Positions 1 to 4,869 of a DNA stretch of 5,393 bases are shown in pieces. Both the position numbers and the translations under genes were made by a program. The notes below the pieces were generated by a model that saw only the letters and a list, made by a program, of their open reading frames with translations, did no database searches and was not told the DNA's origin. The stretch's first letter is position 1. The number at the start of each line of letters is the position of its first letter. Source of the DNA: Syntrophomonadaceae bacterium (GTDB lineage: Bacteria > Bacillota > Dethiobacteria > PWVN01); assembly GCA_007136165.1 (NCBI GenBank), contig SLHK01000132.1, forward strand, positions 1 through 5,393, written 5' to 3'.

Positions 1-21
1 AACAAGAAAGGATGATTGGAA

Positions 22-780
22 ATGACAACACAAATAGCCATCGCAGGCAAAGGGGGCACAGGGAAAACCACTTTTACGGCCCTGCTGCTGCGCTACCTTA
101 TGCGGGAGAAGAAAGGGAAAGCACTGCTGGCGGTGGATGCCGATGCCAATGCCAATCTTAACGAGGCTTTGGGTATGGAAGTGGAGAGTACCATCGGGGA
201 CATCCTGATGACCATCAAGGACCCCAAGGTGATTCCAACGGGGATGACCAAAGATATTTATATGGAGTTTAAGGTGCAGGAAGCTCTGGTGGAATCGAAA
301 GACCTGGATTTGCTGGTCATGGGTAACCCTCAGGGCCCCGGGTGCTACTGCTACCCCAACGACCTCTTGAGCAAGTACCTGGAGAAACTCCGGGCCAACT
401 ACGACTATATTACCATTGACAACGAGGCCGGGATGGAGCATTTGAGCCGCCGGATCGTGAAGAATATTGATTACCTGGTTATCTCCAGCGATGCATCGGC
501 CCGGGGGGTCCGCTCGGCCCGGCGGATTCATGATATCGTCCGCACGGTAAAGCTGGATGTTAAAGATATGTTCCTCATTGTATCCCGGGCGGGGGATGTC
601 AAGGACATATCTTTACTGGAGGAAGAAATCAATAAAACAGGATTGAAGCTGGCGGGGGTCATTCCCTTTGATCCCCAGGTCATGGAATACGACTTGAAAG
701 GTAAACCCCTGGTAGGCCTGCCTCAGGACTCCATCTCCGTCCAGGCAGTGGAAAAGATCGTGGAATCTTTGCAGCTCTAA
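22..780 (+). CDS. cooC: CooC-type nickel-insertion ATPase for CO dehydrogenase
   Basis: This is a MinD/SIMIBI-class P-loop ATPase of 252 residues that matches the CooC family, cytoplasmic dimers that use ATP to help load nickel into the C-cluster of CO dehydrogenase. Seen in the sequence: a deviant Walker A, GKGGTGKTT (residues 9-17, signature Lys10, Lys15); the VDADANANL switch segment (38-46); the GPGCYCYPN segment with the CxC pair Cys108/Cys110; and DNEAGMEHLSRR from residue 133. In characterised CooC the CxC cysteines bind metal at the dimer interface. ATG 22 is chosen because the AAAGG at 7-11 is well spaced from it; the in-frame TTG at 16 would be too close and would add only two residues. 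No CODH or ACS gene is in view, so the partner lies upstream of the window. The close homologue AcsF (acetyl-CoA synthase maturation) cannot be fully excluded. The length is normal and the gene is intact. Confidence 0.9.
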   Translation: MTTQIAIAGKGGTGKTTFTALLLRYLMREKKGKALLAVDADANANLNEALGMEVESTIGDILMTIKDPKVIPTGMTKDIYMEFKVQEALVESKDLDLLVMGNPQGPGCYCYPNDLLSKYLEKLRANYDYITIDNEAGMEHLSRRIVKNIDYLVISSDASARGVRSARRIHDIVRTVKLDVKDMFLIVSRAGDVKDISLLEEEINKTGLKLAGVIPFDPQVMEYDLKGKPLVGLPQDSISVQAVEKIVESLQL

Positions 781-819
781 TCAGAATCAGCGGGAGGGGC
801 CATAAAGAGGGTCCAAGCC

Positions 820-837
820 GCCCGGGAAAGGCCGGGC
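820..837 (+). other. small GC hairpin downstream of cooC
   Basis: GCCCGG (820-825) pairs perfectly with CCGGGC (832-837) around a six-base GAAAGG loop, about 40 nt after the cooC stop. No run of T follows, so it is not a standard intrinsic terminator. It could act as a 3'-end stabiliser, or be chance in GC-rich DNA. Confidence 0.3.
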
Positions 838-845
838 TTCAGGGA

Positions 846-874
846 AAGACATACTCAATCCAAGGCAGTATTAA
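846..874 (+). promoter_or_regulatory. weak candidate sigma-A promoter for the sfsA gene run
   Basis: AAGACA (846-851) and TATTAA (869-874) are separated by 17 bp in the 123-nt gap before sfsA. Each hexamer matches four of six consensus positions. The spacing is ideal but the hexamers are weak, so this is a suggestion only; read-through from cooC is the alternative. Confidence 0.25.
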
Positions 875-903
875 ACCACAAGGCAGGATGGGAGAAAACC
901 CTC

Positions 904-1704
904 ATGACAGCAAAAAGAGCCTTCGAAAATGCCCCTATATTTCCAGGGGAAAGGGCCGGTTATGGCAACATATCCCGGGATATAAAAGCCTGGGGAAAGG
1001 TTTGCCTGCCCGGCCGGCAGGCCAAAGCCCTGTTCAAGGCCCGTTTGAATCGTTTTGCCGCCCTGGTTGATTTGAACGGGCAGGATGTCCGGGCCCATGT
1101 CCCCAATTCCGGGCGGTTGGCGGAACTCCTCCTCCCCGGCACACCCGTATTCCTCACACCCCGTCCCGGAGGGCACAGGAAGACGGCCTTTGACCTCTCC
1201 TTTGCTCCCATTCCCGGGGAGGAGGGCTGGGTGTGCATCGATTCCCGGGTGCCCAACCTTCTCCTGGGAGAAACCCTGGCCTCCTATCAGGAAGACAACC
1301 CCCTTTTCAGGGGCTGTACCCTGCTGCGGCGGGAACCGGCCCTGGGGGAGAGCCGTTTGGACTTCCTTCTGGACAGCCCTGAGGGCCCCTTGTATGTGGA
1401 GGTCAAATGTGTCACTTTAGTTACCTCCGGGAAGAGGGCCCGCTTTCCCGATGCTCCCACGGACCGGGGCCGGCGGCACCTGGAAGAATTGACACGCCTG
1501 ACGCTGCAAGGGGGCCGGGGCGGGGTGCTCTTCCTGGTGCAGCGCCCCGATGCCGCCGCTTTCAGCCCCCATGATGCCATGGATCCCCTCTTTGGCAAGG
1601 CCCTGCGCCGGGCCGAAGAGGCGGGGGTCAGGCTGAAGGCCTGGAAATGCCTAGTGGAACCCGGCGAGGTCTTTTTGTACAAAGAAATACCGGTACTGCT
1701 TTAG
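904..1704 (+). CDS. sfsA: SfsA family protein (nuclease-like, DNA-binding)
   Basis: This is a 266-residue protein of the SfsA family. The name comes from the E. coli 'sugar fermentation stimulation' phenotype; the molecular role is still unsettled. Family knowledge places an OB-like N-terminal domain before a PD-(D/E)XK nuclease-like domain. Visible hallmarks are RFAALVDL followed by HVPNSGRLAELLLPG, then RLDF with Asp153, YVEVKCVTL with Glu166 and Lys168 (a D...ExK arrangement), and FPDAPTDRGRRHLEEL. The start at 904 is supported by GGAG at 891-894, 9 nt upstream, and no later in-frame ATG or GTG precedes the conserved domain. This leaves about 30 extra N-terminal residues compared with the roughly 230-residue E. 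coli protein. It is the first gene of a co-directional run, with the phosphoribosyltransferase gene starting 65 nt downstream. Family assignment is firm; biological function is not. Confidence 0.92.
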   Translation: MTAKRAFENAPIFPGERAGYGNISRDIKAWGKVCLPGRQAKALFKARLNRFAALVDLNGQDVRAHVPNSGRLAELLLPGTPVFLTPRPGGHRKTAFDLSFAPIPGEEGWVCIDSRVPNLLLGETLASYQEDNPLFRGCTLLRREPALGESRLDFLLDSPEGPLYVEVKCVTLVTSGKRARFPDAPTDRGRRHLEELTRLTLQGGRGGVLFLVQRPDAAAFSPHDAMDPLFGKALRRAEEAGVRLKAWKCLVEPGEVFLYKEIPVLL

Positions 1705-1712
1705 TAACTTTT

Positions 1713-1743
1713 CCGGCAGGGGGCTGTTTGCCCAAACTGCCGG
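1713..1743 (+). other. intercistronic hairpin between sfsA and the phosphoribosyltransferase gene
   Basis: CCGGCAG (1713-1719) pairs perfectly with CTGCCGG (1737-1743). Inside it, GGGC (1721-1724) pairs with GCCC (1730-1733) around a TGTTT loop, leaving a G/AAA internal loop. No T-run follows, so it is probably not a terminator. It fills nearly half of the 65-nt gap and ends 10 nt before the next Shine-Dalgarno, so a role in RNA processing, stability or translational coupling is possible. Confidence 0.45.
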
Positions 1744-1753
1744 CACCCATCTC

Positions 1754-1760
1754 AGGAGGA
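1754..1760 (+). promoter_or_regulatory. ribosome binding site that fixes the GTG start at 1770
   Basis: AGGAGGA is a near-perfect Shine-Dalgarno sequence ending 9 nt before GTG 1770. The GTG at 1761 directly abuts it and is too close to be used, so this site selects the 1770 start over the ATG at 1647 inside sfsA. Confidence 0.8.
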
Positions 1761-1769
1761 GTGGTAACA

Positions 1770-2399
1770 GTGTTTGCTAACCGTAAGGAGGCGGGACAAA
1801 AGCTGGCCCGGGAACTCTTGCATTACCGGGACAAAAACCCCTTAATCCTGGGGATTCCCCGGGGGGGTGTTCCCGTGGCCCGGGAGATTTATGACCTTCT
1901 GGGGGGAGAGCTGGATGTGGTTATCCCGAGAAAAGTGGGCCTTCCCTGGCACAGGGAACTGGCTGCGGGGGCCGTGACCATGGACGGCAGTTTTCTCCTG
2001 AACCACCAGGTCGCCCGGGGGCACGGCATCACCGAGGAAGATCTGGCTGGCGAAATCCGCCGGGCCCGGGAAGAGATCAGGCGCCGCATGGAACTATACC
2101 GGGGAGACAGGCCCCTGCCTTCCTTCCAGGGAAGGACCGTCATTTTGACAGATGACGGTGTGGCTACCGGATTCACCATGCGGGCGGCCCTTAGGGACTT
2201 AAGGGAAAAACAAGTGGGCCACCTGGCCCTGGCCTTACCCGTGGCCCCCTCCGATACCTTTCGGGTTTTAAAAAGGGAAGTCGATGAAATGGTGTGCCTC
2301 ACGGTGCCTTCGCTTTTTTATGCGGTGGGCCAGTTTTACCGGGACTTCAGTCAGCTGACAGACCGGCAGGTTACAGATCTCCTGGCTGCCGGTACTTGA
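1770..2399 (+). CDS. predicted phosphoribosyltransferase (COG1926-like)
   Basis: This is a 209-residue cytoplasmic type I phosphoribosyltransferase-fold protein. The PRPP-binding loop is clear: VILTDDGVATG, residues 124-134, with the Asp128-Asp129 pair. Other features typical of the COG1926 group are the N-terminal NRKEAG...L, the IPRGGVPVA segment, VIPRKVGLPWHRELAAGAV, and a C-terminal FYAVGQFYRDFSQLTD. Such proteins are expected to transfer or release a phosphoribosyl group, but the acceptor base for this branch is unknown, and a salvage or regulatory role is inference. The GTG start at 1770 is chosen for its AGGAGGA Shine-Dalgarno. The longer reading from ATG 1647 would overlap sfsA by 58 nt and adds 41 residues without family resemblance. 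The gene lies 65 nt after sfsA and 34 nt before the beta-CASP gene, which suggests one transcript. Confidence 0.87.
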   Translation: MFANRKEAGQKLARELLHYRDKNPLILGIPRGGVPVAREIYDLLGGELDVVIPRKVGLPWHRELAAGAVTMDGSFLLNHQVARGHGITEEDLAGEIRRAREEIRRRMELYRGDRPLPSFQGRTVILTDDGVATGFTMRAALRDLREKQVGHLALALPVAPSDTFRVLKREVDEMVCLTVPSLFYAVGQFYRDFSQLTDRQVTDLLAAGT

Positions 2400-2420
2400 G
2401 GCGAAAAATGCAGACATGAA

Positions 2421-2426
2421 AGGGAG
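2421..2426 (+). promoter_or_regulatory. ribosome binding site that fixes the ATG start at 2434
   Basis: AGGGAG lies 7 nt before ATG 2434. The alternative in-frame ATG at 2416 has no Shine-Dalgarno upstream and would itself precede this site. The residues after 2434 (MKVTCLGGA) also match the usual N-terminus of the family. Confidence 0.75.
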
Positions 2427-2433
2427 TGGATTC

Positions 2434-4065
2434 ATGAAAGTAACCTGCCTGGGCGGCGCAAAAACCGTAACCGGTTCGTCCTTTCTCCTGCAGGCCGGCG
2501 GGGACAAGGTGCTGGTGGACTGCGGTATGTTTCAGGGAAGAAAGGAATTGAGGCAGCGGAACCAGGAACCCTTTTCCTTTGACCCTGCGGAGATTTCCCA
2601 TGTCCTCCTTACCCATGCCCATATAGACCACAGCGGCCTGATTCCCCTTTTAACCAAGGAGGGCTTCCGCGGTAAAATCCTTACCACTCCTGCTACCCTG
2701 GATCTGGCCGGCATTATGCTTCCCGACAGCGGGCACATCCAGGAGATGGAGGCGGAATGGAACAGCCGCAAGGCCCGGCGGGCCGGGCTGCCCCAGGTTC
2801 CCCCCCTGTACACGGTGGAGGAAGCCCGCCGGTCCCTGGAATACTTTCAGGAGGCGGAGTATGATGAGATGTACTCCCTGTCCCCCCATCTGGCTGTCCG
2901 CTTTTCCGATGCCGGCCACATTCTGGGTTCTGCCATTATCGAAGTGTTTGTAACGGAGGGGAAGGAAAATATCAAGCTTGTTTTCAGCGGTGATCTGGGT
3001 AAATCCAACCAGCCCATCATCCGGGACCCGGCCCTGGTGGAAGAGGCCGACTACTTGTTTATGGAATCCACCTACGGGGCCCGCCTCCATGATGACGATG
3101 ACACGAAACTGGAAGAACTGGCATCTTTGATTGCTGACACCTTCCAACGGGGAGGGAATGTGATCATTCCCTCTTTTGCCGTGGGCAGGACCCAGGAAAT
3201 CCTCTACTACCTGAACAAGTTGGCTCAGGACGAGAAAATTCCCTCCATGCCCATTTACATAGACAGCCCTTTGGCCATTTCTGCCACGGAGATTTTCAGC
3301 CGCCACCCCCAGTGCTACGACTTGAGGATGCGCCGGCGCCTCCTCAAGGGGGAGGACCCCTTTAACTTCCCCCAGGTCACCTTTACCCCTACCACGGAAG
3401 AGTCGAAAGCCCTCAATGAGTTGAAGGGCGGGGCCATTATCATCTCGGCCAGCGGCATGGCCGATGCCGGCCGTATCAAGCACCACCTGAAGCACAATCT
3501 GTGGCGGCCGGAAAGCACCATCCTTTTGGTGGGTTACCAGGCTGAGGGTACCCTGGGGCGCCGCCTGGTCAACGGCGAAAAAAAGGTCCGCATCTTTGGG
3601 GAGGAAATATCCGTCCAGGCCCGGGTGGAGGATTTGCATGGTTTCTCCGCCCACGCAGACCAGAGGGAACTGCTCCGCTGGTTGAGGAAGTTTAAAAAAT
3701 ATCCGCGGCAGGTATTTCTGGTCCACGGGGAAGAGGAGTCCATGGAAACCCTGGCAGCCCTGATTGAGGACAACTTCGGCCTACCCACCTATATCCCCGA
3801 TTACCGGGAAGACCTGGAGCTCACGGCGGCAGGGAAATTGGTCCGGGATGCCCGGGACATTGCCCTGCGTCTTAAGTCCAGGGAAATACTCTCGGGCTGG
3901 AAAGAGGCGGCGGCCGCTGTAACGGACAGCCTGGAAAAAATCCTCTGTGAGGGCTGTCAGGAGGCGGAGCTTAAAGAGGCGGAAAAAATGCTGCTGGAAT
4001 TGTCTTCCTGGCTTAAGGAGAAATTAAAAGATATCCAGGAAAGGAGAGAAGATGCTCATGACTGA
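2434..4065 (+). CDS. metallo-beta-lactamase-fold beta-CASP RNase-like protein (COG1236/YSH1-like)
   Basis: This is a 543-residue soluble zinc-dependent hydrolase of the beta-CASP family, related to CPSF73 and the Thermus TTHA0252 RNase. All metal-site motifs are present: THAHIDH with His61, His63, Asp65 and His66; AGH with His162; SGDLG with Asp187; and VHGEEE with His431. Beta-CASP features are ESTYGAR (Glu211), the PSFAVGRTQEI stretch, SASGMADAGR (338-347) and FSAHAD (His407). The likely activity is endo- and/or 5'-exonucleolytic RNA cleavage; this is family inference and the substrate is unknown. The catalytic core ends near residue 463. About 80 further residues form a charged, helix-prone tail with Cys505-x2-Cys508 and a probable coiled-coil end. 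It is not RNase J, because it is closer to YSH1-type proteins in motif style and lacks that family's typical C-terminal domain. The last 14 nt overlap fabZ, which suggests translational coupling. Confidence 0.9.
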   Translation: MKVTCLGGAKTVTGSSFLLQAGGDKVLVDCGMFQGRKELRQRNQEPFSFDPAEISHVLLTHAHIDHSGLIPLLTKEGFRGKILTTPATLDLAGIMLPDSGHIQEMEAEWNSRKARRAGLPQVPPLYTVEEARRSLEYFQEAEYDEMYSLSPHLAVRFSDAGHILGSAIIEVFVTEGKENIKLVFSGDLGKSNQPIIRDPALVEEADYLFMESTYGARLHDDDDTKLEELASLIADTFQRGGNVIIPSFAVGRTQEILYYLNKLAQDEKIPSMPIYIDSPLAISATEIFSRHPQCYDLRMRRRLLKGEDPFNFPQVTFTPTTEESKALNELKGGAIIISASGMADAGRIKHHLKHNLWRPESTILLVGYQAEGTLGRRLVNGEKKVRIFGEEISVQARVEDLHGFSAHADQRELLRWLRKFKKYPRQVFLVHGEEESMETLAALIEDNFGLPTYIPDYREDLELTAAGKLVRDARDIALRLKSREILSGWKEAAAAVTDSLEKILCEGCQEAELKEAEKMLLELSSWLKEKLKDIQERREDAHD

Positions 4066-4501
4066 TGTGCAGGGACTCAAGGTTGAAGAGATTCTACCTC
4101 ACCGCTACCCTTTTTTGCTGGTGGATAAAATTTTGGAACTGGAACCGGGGCGGCGGGTGGTGGGGCAAAAGAACGTGACCCGCAACGAGTATTTCTTTGA
4201 GGGGCATTTTCCGGGATACCCCGTAATGCCGGGGGTCCTCATGGTGGAGGCCCTGGCCCAGGTGGGGGCGGTGGCCCTTCTGTCCCTGGAAGAAAACCGG
4301 GGGAAAATCCCCCTCTTTACCGGTATTGAAAAGCTCCGTTTCAAAAGGCAGGTGGTTCCGGGAGATGTTTTACGGTTGGAAATGGAGGTCCTCAAGGTGA
4401 GGGGGCCCATGGGCAGAGGGCAGGGGACCGTCACCGTGGACGGCGAAGTTGCCGTCAAAGGCGAACTTCTCTTTTTCCTGGCACCGGCTGACGGGGCTTG
4501 A
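4052..4501 (+). CDS. fabZ: 3-hydroxyacyl-ACP dehydratase FabZ
   Basis: This is a 149-residue hot-dog-fold dehydratase that converts (3R)-hydroxyacyl-ACP to trans-2-enoyl-ACP in type II fatty acid synthesis. Seen in the sequence: the N-terminal ILPHRYPFLLVDKI; the catalytic block GHFPGYPVMPGVLMVEALAQ with His52 and Glu66, the known His/Glu pair at the family's 14-residue spacing; and a C-terminal RFKRQVVPGD segment. Length is normal. The start is ambiguous: ATG 4052 lies 5 nt after GGAG (4043-4046) and ATG 4058 lies 11 nt after it, giving 149 or 147 residues. Either start overlaps the end of the beta-CASP gene, so translational coupling is likely. No other fab genes are nearby, so it is separated from a standard fab cluster. 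Three of the residues upstream of the dehydratase core are Met/Leu-rich, so the short form is credible. Confidence 0.95.
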   Translation: MLMTDVQGLKVEEILPHRYPFLLVDKILELEPGRRVVGQKNVTRNEYFFEGHFPGYPVMPGVLMVEALAQVGAVALLSLEENRGKIPLFTGIEKLRFKRQVVPGDVLRLEMEVLKVRGPMGRGQGTVTVDGEVAVKGELLFFLAPADGA

Positions 4502-4583
4502 TTTCCGGGGGAGGGATGGTGTGAAGGGTGAAGGCAATGGCCAGGCACTGCACTGGTGAAGGCAGGTAGCGGGCATAAATAGT
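4502..4583 (+). other. non-coding gap after fabZ, with a 10-nt direct repeat
   Basis: I see no gene and no convincing terminator for fabZ here. GGTGAAGGCA occurs at 4527-4536 and again at 4555-4564, offset by 28 nt, and a partial copy GTGAAGG lies at 4521-4527. Its meaning is unknown. The stretch ends at the metK promoter. Confidence 0.5.
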
Positions 4584-4612
4584 TTGACAGAAGGTAAAAC
4601 TTGTATTATTAT
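4584..4612 (+). promoter_or_regulatory. sigma-A promoter of the metK leader
   Basis: A perfect -35 hexamer TTGACA (4584-4589) is followed by a 17-bp spacer and TATTAT at 4607-4612 as the -10 (5 of 6 consensus). The overlapping TATTAT at 4604-4609 would give a poor 14-bp spacer. The start of transcription is expected near 4619, about 50 nt before the riboswitch. This makes metK an independent unit from fabZ. Confidence 0.82.
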
Positions 4613-4670
4613 GAAGTTCGAAACCAGTGTTTCCCGTATTATCCCCTGGGATTGAACCCAAAACTGCATA

Positions 4671-4781
4671 CTCTTATCCAGAGAGGTGGAGGGACGGGCC
4701 CTATGAAACCCGGCAACCGGACATTTAAGGCGGTCACGGTGCCAATTCCCGCAGGATGGAGAGCATCCTGGTAGATAGGAG
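4671..4781 (+). promoter_or_regulatory. SAM-I (S-box) riboswitch aptamer upstream of metK
   Basis: The RNA leader matches the SAM-I class, which binds S-adenosylmethionine. P1 is CTCTTATC (4671-4678) with GATAGGAG (4774-4781), 8 pairs including one G-U. The conserved AGAGAGGTGGAGGGA and CCTATGAAACCCGGCAACC blocks form P2 with its kink-turn. P3 is ACCG (4716-4719) with CGGT (4737-4740), probably extended by GAC/GTC. P4 is CAGGATG (4752-4758) with CATCCTG (4764-4770) and a GAGAG loop. The pseudoknot is CGGG (4695-4698) with CCCG (4748-4751). By alignment from memory with the Thermoanaerobacter tengcongensis aptamer, the SAM-contacting bases are retained (G4681, A4715, A4716, T4740, G4741, C4742). 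The neighbour metK makes the ligand, so this is product feedback. Confidence 0.96.
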
Positions 4782-4811
4782 AGGTTGATGCGCCGGCGAG
4801 AGACCTCTTTT
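4777..4811 (+). promoter_or_regulatory. predicted antiterminator of the SAM riboswitch
   Basis: AGGAGAGGT (4777-4785) can pair with ACCTCTTTT (4803-4811), nine pairs with two G-U. This uses the 3' strand of P1 and the 5' strand of the terminator, so it excludes both. At low SAM this form should win and metK is transcribed; at high SAM P1 forms and the terminator folds. Confidence 0.8.
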
Positions 4812-4827
4812 CTAAAAGAGGTTTTTT
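4803..4827 (+). terminator. SAM-controlled intrinsic terminator before metK
   Basis: CCTCTTT (4804-4810) pairs with AAAGAGG (4815-4821) around a TCTA loop, extendable by A4803-T4822. A run of six T (4822-4827), then ATTTT, follows at once. It lies 43 nt before the metK start and is the OFF arm of the riboswitch. Confidence 0.92.
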
Positions 4828-4855
4828 ATTTTCGCCGGGGGTGAGACTGATAAGA

Positions 4856-4861
4856 AGGAGG
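4856..4861 (+). promoter_or_regulatory. metK ribosome binding site
   Basis: AGGAGG lies 8 nt before ATG 4870 and sets the start. It is outside the terminator stem, so control is by transcription termination and not by hiding this site. Confidence 0.85.
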
Positions 4862-4869
4862 TTTTTTTC

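Noticed and set aside
16..21. TTG start for CooC two codons upstream
   Set aside because: It is only 4 nt from the AAAGG Shine-Dalgarno. ATG 22 has better spacing and begins the usual MTTxIAIAGKGG-like N-terminus.
820..845. Intrinsic terminator after cooC
   Set aside because: The six-pair stem is followed by TTCAGGGAAAG with no U-run, so termination is not supported; it is kept only as a low-confidence hairpin.
888..1070. Small 60-codon open frame on the plus strand at the sfsA start
   Set aside because: It is a frame-shifted shadow of sfsA. Its ATG at 888 lies next to the GGAG that is better placed for ATG 904, and the peptide shows no known features.
1647..1769. Upstream ATG start at 1647 for the phosphoribosyltransferase
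   Set aside because: It would overlap sfsA and add 41 residues without family resemblance. GTG 1770 has a near-perfect Shine-Dalgarno and gives the expected N-terminus.
2650..3726. Long open frame of 358 codons on the minus strand
   Set aside because: It lies wholly antisense to the beta-CASP gene, whose catalytic motifs are intact. The minus-strand product has no recognisable domain. High GC with codon bias explains such open shadows.
4105..4548. Minus-strand open frames over fabZ and the following gap (also 4370-4669 and 4455-4661)
   Set aside because: They are antisense to fabZ or cross the metK promoter. They show no family motifs and no convincing ribosome binding site.
4641..4660. tRNA T-arm-like GGGTTCAATCCC on the minus strand
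   Set aside because: The flanking bases do not form a proper five-pair T stem, and no acceptor, D or anticodon arm can be found around it.
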